Below are positions 58,900-64,000 of a stretch of 64,000 nucleotides of DNA, piece after piece (position 1 is the first letter of the stretch; each line of letters starts with the position of its first letter). This DNA is from Neofusicoccum parvum (taxonomy: Eukaryota > Ascomycota > Dothideomycetes > Botryosphaeriales > Botryosphaeriaceae). The stretch spans positions 1,860,001 to 1,924,000 of the forward strand of contig CP087216.1 in the NCBI GenBank assembly GCA_020912385.1, given 5' to 3'. The notes beneath the pieces were generated by a model. The model worked only from the letters and a program-made list of their open reading frames with translations, was not told the DNA's origin and did not search any database. Made by a program: the position numbers and the translations under genes.

Positions 58900-61800
58900 C
58901 TACCACATGTCGTTGCGGCCGTCGTCTTCGTCCTCATACTGCTGCCCGTAGTACATCGGTTGTGATTGTTCTCCAGCATGGCCTAGGTAGCTCTGCCCGC
59001 TCGAAACGCTGTATTGGTTGCCGTTCATTCTATCGTACTGCAGTTGTTGTGATGCGTGTGAGGAGTCGTTGCTAATGATGTTGTCTCCGTATTGATTTGT
59101 CGTACCTTCGGCTCCCCCATCATGTCCTTCAGCTCGCGCTTGTTGCTGTGTACCTGGTTAATGCTAGTTCTGGGAACAATGCCCTGATCATGACTTACAT
59201 CTTGGTACATCTGGTACTGCTTAAATTCTTCCGGTTGTTGCTGTTGCTGCTGTCGCCGCTGTTCCTCCTCCTTCTTCTTTTGCTCCTGAGCTTGCCGTTG
59301 TTGCTGCTTCTGAGCCGCGGATTGGCCGATCTGAATATGCGGATGCATCTGCTGAACCTTGGCGAGGTATGAGTACATGAAATTGCTGAGTAATACCTGA
59401 GAGTATAGTTCTCGACGGGGGTTGGCGAGCTTGATGTGGGCCATGCGGTAGATGGCGCGCTCTTCGAGAATGGAAAACCTTGTCCAGTTGTAGTCGATAT
59501 CTGGTTTGAGCTGGCGAGGCGGCGGGTCGGGAGAGAGTCCACGTGCAGAGGTTGCTTTCTTGCTTCCGGATTCCCTTTCCCCTTTCTTTGCTTTCCCGCC
59601 GAAGATGGAGGAAAAGAGGCCTTCTTTCTCCTTCTTCTCGTTGGAAGTTTTTCGGCTACTCGTTTTCTGGCGCTCCTCGTCAAGCTTGACGCTATTACGG
59701 TCGAGAACAAGGCTTTCGCGTCCACGTCCTTGTCCTTCCTCGATTGAGGCCTGCAGTACGTCCAAACGCGTGTTGTCGTGTGATTTGTCAGCGGATTTGG
59801 TGAGCTTTGACTTGGACTTTTTGTGTTCCTTCTCCTCCTTATCCTTCTTCTCCCTCTCTTCCTCGTCCTCCTTCTCCTTGTTCTTACGAGAAAACCAACC
59901 CCAGCTCGTCTTCCTACCACCTGTCTCAAGCCCATCATCGTCATCATCACCTTTGTCAGCTTTTCTCGACTTCTTGTCGCTCTTTTCTGATTTCTTGTCG
60001 TCCACAAACGTTGGAATAATTGCTAGTGAGTCGGATCTTGTCGCGCTAGTGTGTCCAGGGATAGCTGTGGGGTGAGAGGCCATGTCGTCAAGAGACTGAC
60101 TTGGAATTTTGCTAGCGTTTGCTTTCTCCCGAAGGCTTTGCTGCCCAGTTCGGCGTGTGGCTGGCTGCGGTGGCATCTTGACGGGGGCATGGTTCTGCGA
60201 GGCCGTATGGTCAACTGTCACCTTGGAAGATTTGCGCTCCGGGTGCTGTGCTGGTATCGGAGGCGGGACATCGGAAGACGGAGGTGTCTCAACGATCTGG
60301 GGAACCGGTGCTGCTGTTGAAGAAAATACAGGTGAGTCGACAGGAACATTATAGCCGGGAAGGAGTGCAGTCGTACGGCCGTTTGATGCAATGCGGGAGT
60401 GGTAAGTTCTGCGCTGCTGCTGCTGCTGTTGTTGCGGCGGGGATCTTTGGCCCTGGGGCTCGGGCTGACTAGACGGCCTTTCTTCCGCGGATCGGGGGCG
60501 TGCCACTTCATTTTCTGCTGCGTTGGGGCCTTGAGGCGGGGAGCGTAACCGCGATGGTCGTGAGAAGTTCTCTGGTGGATCAGCTCTCGGCGGCATTGGT
60601 TCAGTCTGGACCCTTTGCAGTCCCCGCTTCACTTCTCCTTCTGGGGAGTCCGTCGTGATAGGCGACGAGACAGGAGATTCGTCAGTATCTGTCAGGTCGC
60701 CGTGTCTATTTGCCATCCTACGGCTGAAAGGAACTCTCTCGCCCTTGCGTATGCTGCCACGTCGGTAATTAGTCCGCGTGGAGCGTTTTAGGATACCTGT
60801 GGGCTTGACGGGGAGAATTGGGACGTCATCCTCGCCACCGGTCTCGACACCTGCAACGCCAGAGTCTATGGAGTCGCGCAGACTCATGCGCCGGATAAGT
60901 GTTGCTGGATCCTCCTCCACGCTCTCCAGCTGACTCAGGGTAGGCGCGTGGGCGACACCGCTATTCTGCGATCTCTTCCGTTCCAAGCGCTCTGCACCAT
61001 CTCGGTACCCATGTGGCCCCTCGACCTGTTTAGACAGCATCGACTTCTTCCTCCGCAGTCCTCCGCTCGAACCTTCCCGGCTCAGCCCGTCTGTTGAGAG
61101 GAAAGAAGAGTCCGAATCTCCTGATCTGCGCCGGTGCCGCTGCACCTTCTCCTCGATAAATGTCTTGAATTCCTTCGGGGCTAGCTCCGGGTGTACTCTT
61201 GCCGGGACCCAAAACATGCGCGAGGGATCGTCTTCGTCGTCGTCGTGCGAGGGCGCGGCGGCGGGCATAGGCGGTCGTTCGCCGAATGTGGGGAGGTCGG
61301 GGTCTGAGCCGTGGACGTCCATAGACATGCGCCTGATTGCTTGTAGGTTGCTGAGCTCCTGGGCCAGGGCGGCCGGGCTGGACTGTGAGTCGATGTCCTG
61401 GAACTCGAACGTCTGGCTTGCGGTGTCGGAATTCTGGCGGTTCAGGCGCGGCGGCGACACAGCTCCCCTGTCGAAGGAGCCGTTGCGGGGCGAGAGCATC
61501 TTGGGCGAGCTCGGCGACCCATTTGTGTACTGGCGCTCGTTGGAAGAGGTGCGGTCGAGCGAGTTGGGCGAGGCGGGATAGGAGGGACTCGTGTCAAATG
61601 TTTCGCTGGTGGGCGAGCTGATGAAGCTCAAGGGCCGCGAGTCGCGCCGACTGAACTCGTTCTCTCCGTACATGTCTCCAATGGCCTCGGTGATGTGGTG
61701 GCTGTCGTCGCTGATGGAGATTGACGGAGCATGGCCTCGCCGGGCCTGGTACAAGCGCTCCAGCTCTCGCGCTCTCTCGTCAGACTGTGGCCGGGCGGAG

Positions 61801-61955
61801 GCGGTTAGCATGTGTTCGCGAGGAAGGGGAGCTGGCGGCGGAGGGTGTGGCGGGCCAGCGCGCTCGCGGTCGGGGCGGAGGCGTGGTGCTGTTGTGTAAT
61901 CTGGGTCCTGCATTGGGAGCGCGGGCAGACGGGCAGCGGGAGGACCAACCTGCAT
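58900..61955 (-). CDS. Zds-family protein (Zds_C domain)
   Basis: Zds1/Zds2-type proteins bind the PP2A regulatory subunit Cdc55 and influence mitotic exit, polarity and stress responses in yeast. Modelled exons 59199-61955, 59106-59153 and 58900-59037 give 980 residues. Most of the protein is low-complexity and rich in Ser, Pro and Arg with poly-Gln and Lys/Glu tracts. RRGHAPSISISDDSHHITEA near the N-terminus and FWVPARVHPELAPKEFKTFIE (about 235-255) are conserved in fungal homologues. The Zds_C domain is at about 818-866 (DYNWTRFSILEERAIYRMAH, LLSNFMYSYLAKVQ). The 45-nt intron 59154-59198 is a multiple of three and open, so it looks like coding sequence; the next intron (59038-59105, 68 nt) leads to the true end NDMW. 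The start is uncertain: 61785-61949 may be another open, three-fold intron (ATGCAG at 61955-61950 as exon 1), giving 925 residues. Confidence 0.85.
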
Positions 61956-63179
61956 AGCTGCTCGAGGAATGCAGATCCTCGTCGCAACGAGGCCTCGGCG
62001 ACGACAGGTTCACAGGGGGGCGGCGGTGGGGTGCGCGGACTGTGTTCATCGATCGAGAGCGCAACAGGACTTCAGGCTGATGAGCATGGTCCGGTGCGGG
62101 CGGCGAGGAGCGGCGAGGGTGGCTCTTCACGTCTGCTGCGGACGACGGGCGGCGGTTGCGCTGCTTACTGCTCCCTGCGAGTGGGCTTTAGATCGCGGGC
62201 GGTTCGGTCGTCGGGCGAAGTGACAGCTCAGGGCTCAGGCCCGCCCGATCTGGCGCGCCCGCTAGGTACCTCACGTACTATATTTCGGGCCCGTCTTAAG
62301 GTCTGCTCGCTTCCCGCCGCGACTGCGGCCGCGCAGATGATACTGCAACCCGCCCGCCTCAAGCCTCCGCCGCCCACGCTGCGCTCGCAGCCCGTGGCGC
62401 CGAGACAGCATGCTAGCGCTTAAATCGCAGAGCCATCACCGCGCGACGAGATCGGTCATTGGATCAGCCCCCCACAGCGCGCAGTCCCCGCATAGCCCGC
62501 GCAGGGGGCCAAACCTGAGCTGAGGAGCCCGCTGCTGCTTTCTTTTGGGAGCCTGATCGCCTCGACAGCTGCTCAGACCCGCCAAGCCGACGGCCAACGG
62601 CCCACGCGGTGCGCGCATGGCAGCTGCACCCATCAAGGTTCGCGAGATCTATCCGCAGCGCTCAACCTTATCACCGCGGCTCCCGGCTGCTCCAGGTGCC
62701 CTGGCGCTGCTCGAGCCGAGAAACGACCACGCGCGCTGTTCCGAGTGACGCGCCCTGCTTCTACTGCCAACGGTTGGCGCAAGCCCCGAAGCCCCCTTTC
62801 GCGCTGTGATGCTTCTGGAATAGCCGGCCTGTTCCGCGTGCAGCCGCCTCATCGCTGGGCGCCACTGTTACGGAACGCCATTGGAAGGTCCTTCGCGTAC
62901 ACGAAATATCGCCAGTCACGGCTGATCTGCTCAAATTAATGTCCTGTGCCATGGATATGCATGCTCCCTGCTCCATGCGGCCTGGCGCCTAACGCTCGCA
63001 AGTAAGTTTTATTTTTAAACATGAGCTCCAAGAGCGAAGTGCTATAAGTTGCAGGATTTGCAGGGGGCTGTCGTCTCTCATGCACCGTCTGAGCTCATCT
63101 CAAGAGCCTCAGACCCAAAGCCATGGCCCACTTGCAGGCCGTCCATGCACGCCAACTTCGGCCTCGCATTCGTTTCACT
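61956..63179. other. Intergenic region between Zds-family gene and GEM1
   Basis: GC-rich near the Zds-family start, falling in GC toward 63 kb. 61956-62130 is open in one minus frame and could hold an upstream exon of the Zds-family gene. No other gene seen. Confidence 0.45.
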
Positions 63180-64000
63180 TCAGGCGACGGTGGAGTTTTT
63201 CCTCCAGATGAAGACGAATGCGGCTGCGGCGCAGACTGTTGCGCCCAATGCGAGATACAGACTAGTGTTATCGACCGGCTCTTCGTCTGATTTAGGAAAT
63301 GCGGTAGAGGGATGCGTGGCGCATTCGGCAAGCTGGGCGTTTGATGTTTCAGTTCTCTGTTTCACTCTAAATTTGGCACCATCAGAGGATTTACTCACAT
63401 GTACGAAGAACTCGGAGATGGTATTCCACGTCACGCTCACATGCAGCGGTGCGGCCATGTTGAGTGCGCTCGTGTACTCGTCTGGCTGCATCTCAGTCCG
63501 CTGCATGGCCTTGTCTTGATCCGCCTTCAAGGCGGTGTACACAGCGGGCAGGGCGTCCAGGTGCGGATACTTTTTTCGAAGCTGCATGATGTAGTCGAAG
63601 CTGTCCGGATCACTCGAATCGTAGGTGTAGCAGAGAATGTCGCAGGCGTCAAGTTTGGTGAGGTTCTCCAGAATTGCTGGCTCAAGCTCTCCCAGCTCCT
63701 CGAGGATGAGGTAGCACTGCTTTCCCCCCTGGAGCTCCACGCTGTTCACGGCTGAGCGCGGCTTGATGGTAGGGTAGTGCATAGAACTGAATGGCCTGTT
63801 GAGGAAAGCATTTAGGAGAGAACTCTTGCCACTGCCACTGGCACCAAGGACGTAGCAAAGTACCACGTTTCGCTCAACCCTGCCGGGGCGGTTGCGCCTC
63901 TTGCGTGCTTTGGTAACCTTGAGTGCAGCAGTGGTACCGCCTCGGTCTGAACTTTCAAAACCGAGGTAGGCAAGATACTCCAAAGTGGTTTTCGGTTCCT
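63180..64000 (-). CDS. GEM1: Mitochondrial Rho GTPase Gem1/Miro, C-terminal part
   Basis: Outer mitochondrial membrane GTPase that supports mitochondrial shape, inheritance and ER-mitochondria contact (ERMES regulation in yeast). The gene runs off the right edge, so the first GTPase domain and EF hands are outside. Exons seen: 63399-64000 (partial) and 63180-63332. Visible are the end of the linker ([10 protein letters not shown]), the second GTPase domain with P-loop [24 protein letters not shown] and ALKADQD, and a C-terminal tail anchor ([19 protein letters not shown]) followed by RKNSTVA. The 66-nt intron 63333-63398 begins GTGAGT, ends CCCAG and is open in frame. Removing it gives [18 protein letters not shown], which fits Miro better than the unspliced reading. 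Confidence 0.93.
   Translation of the reverse strand, partial: EPKTTLEYLAYLGFESSDRGGTTAALKVTKARKRRNRPGRVERNVVLCYVLGASGSGKSSLLNAFLNRPFSSMHYPTIKPRSAVNSVELQGGKQCYLILEELGELEPAILENLTKLDACDILCYTYDSSDPDSFDYIMQLRKKYPHLDALPAVYTALKADQDKAMQRTEMQPDEYTSALNMAAPLHVSVTWNTISEFFVHVSKSSDGAKFRVKQRTETSNAQLAECATHPSTAFPKSDEEPVDNTSLYLALGATVCAAAAFVFIWRKNSTVA

Noticed and set aside
1..64000. Biosynthetic gene cluster
   Set aside because: The monooxygenase has no adjacent PKS, NRPS, terpene synthase or pathway regulator, and the other genes are housekeeping.

Overview
The window reads as nuclear DNA of a filamentous ascomycete (Pezizomycotina; Dothideomycetes is my guess from gene style only). Genes are closely spaced on both strands. 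Introns are short (about 40-190 nt), begin GTRNGN-like, carry CTAAC/CTGAC branch points and end in YAG. The protein set is typically fungal: Kap123, Ncr1/NPC1, Coq5, Hse1, a Zds-family protein, Gem1, a GPI-anchored lysophospholipase, GH92, DUF2433 and DUF6536. I saw no rRNA, tRNA, CRISPR array, prophage or intact transposon. Twenty-one protein genes are modelled by joining reading frames at splice sites that agree in phase.

Layout. 0.2-3.8 kb (-): Kap123 importin. 5.6-7.8 kb (+): DUF2433 phosphoesterase-like protein with an RGG tail. 8.7-12.7 kb (+): NPC1-type sterol transporter. 13.7-15.4 kb (+): DxxxD-type cation efflux carrier. 15.9-18.6 kb: divergent COQ5 (-) and branched-chain ketoacid dehydrogenase E1 alpha (+) sharing 243 bp. 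19.4-21.9 kb (+): DUF6536 membrane protein, converging on an FAD monooxygenase (-). 24.3-25.3 kb (-): SIS-domain sugar-phosphate isomerase-like protein. 25.3-30.5 kb: gene-poor, more AT-rich stretch with a candidate small secreted protein and a five-exon gene of unknown function. 30.6-31.4 kb (-): histidine phosphatase. 33.6-35.7 kb (+): lysophospholipase. 36.5-38.2 kb (+): DPH2. 38.7-42.0 kb (+): F-box-like, cysteine-rich protein. 43.3-45.7 kb (+): HSE1. 46.4-51.0 kb (+): NLR-like protein (membrane segment, alpha/beta-hydrolase, NACHT, ankyrin). 52.0-54.8 kb (-): GH92 mannosidase. 56.3-57.5 kb (-): DUF985 cupin. 58.9-62.0 kb (-): Zds-family protein. 63.2 kb to the end (-): C-terminal part of Gem1/Miro.

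Most genes are conserved housekeeping functions (nuclear import, sterol and endosome traffic, mitochondrial metabolism, diphthamide synthesis) with no sign of a common pathway, so I do not read the window as a gene cluster. The parts that look accessory are the NLR-like gene, the 25-30 kb block and the DUF6536/monooxygenase pair. The NLR-like gene is the best candidate for an unusual system: its architecture matches fungal NOD-like receptors involved in non-self recognition. I cannot show from sequence alone that it forms a two-gene system, and I see no dedicated partner next to it.
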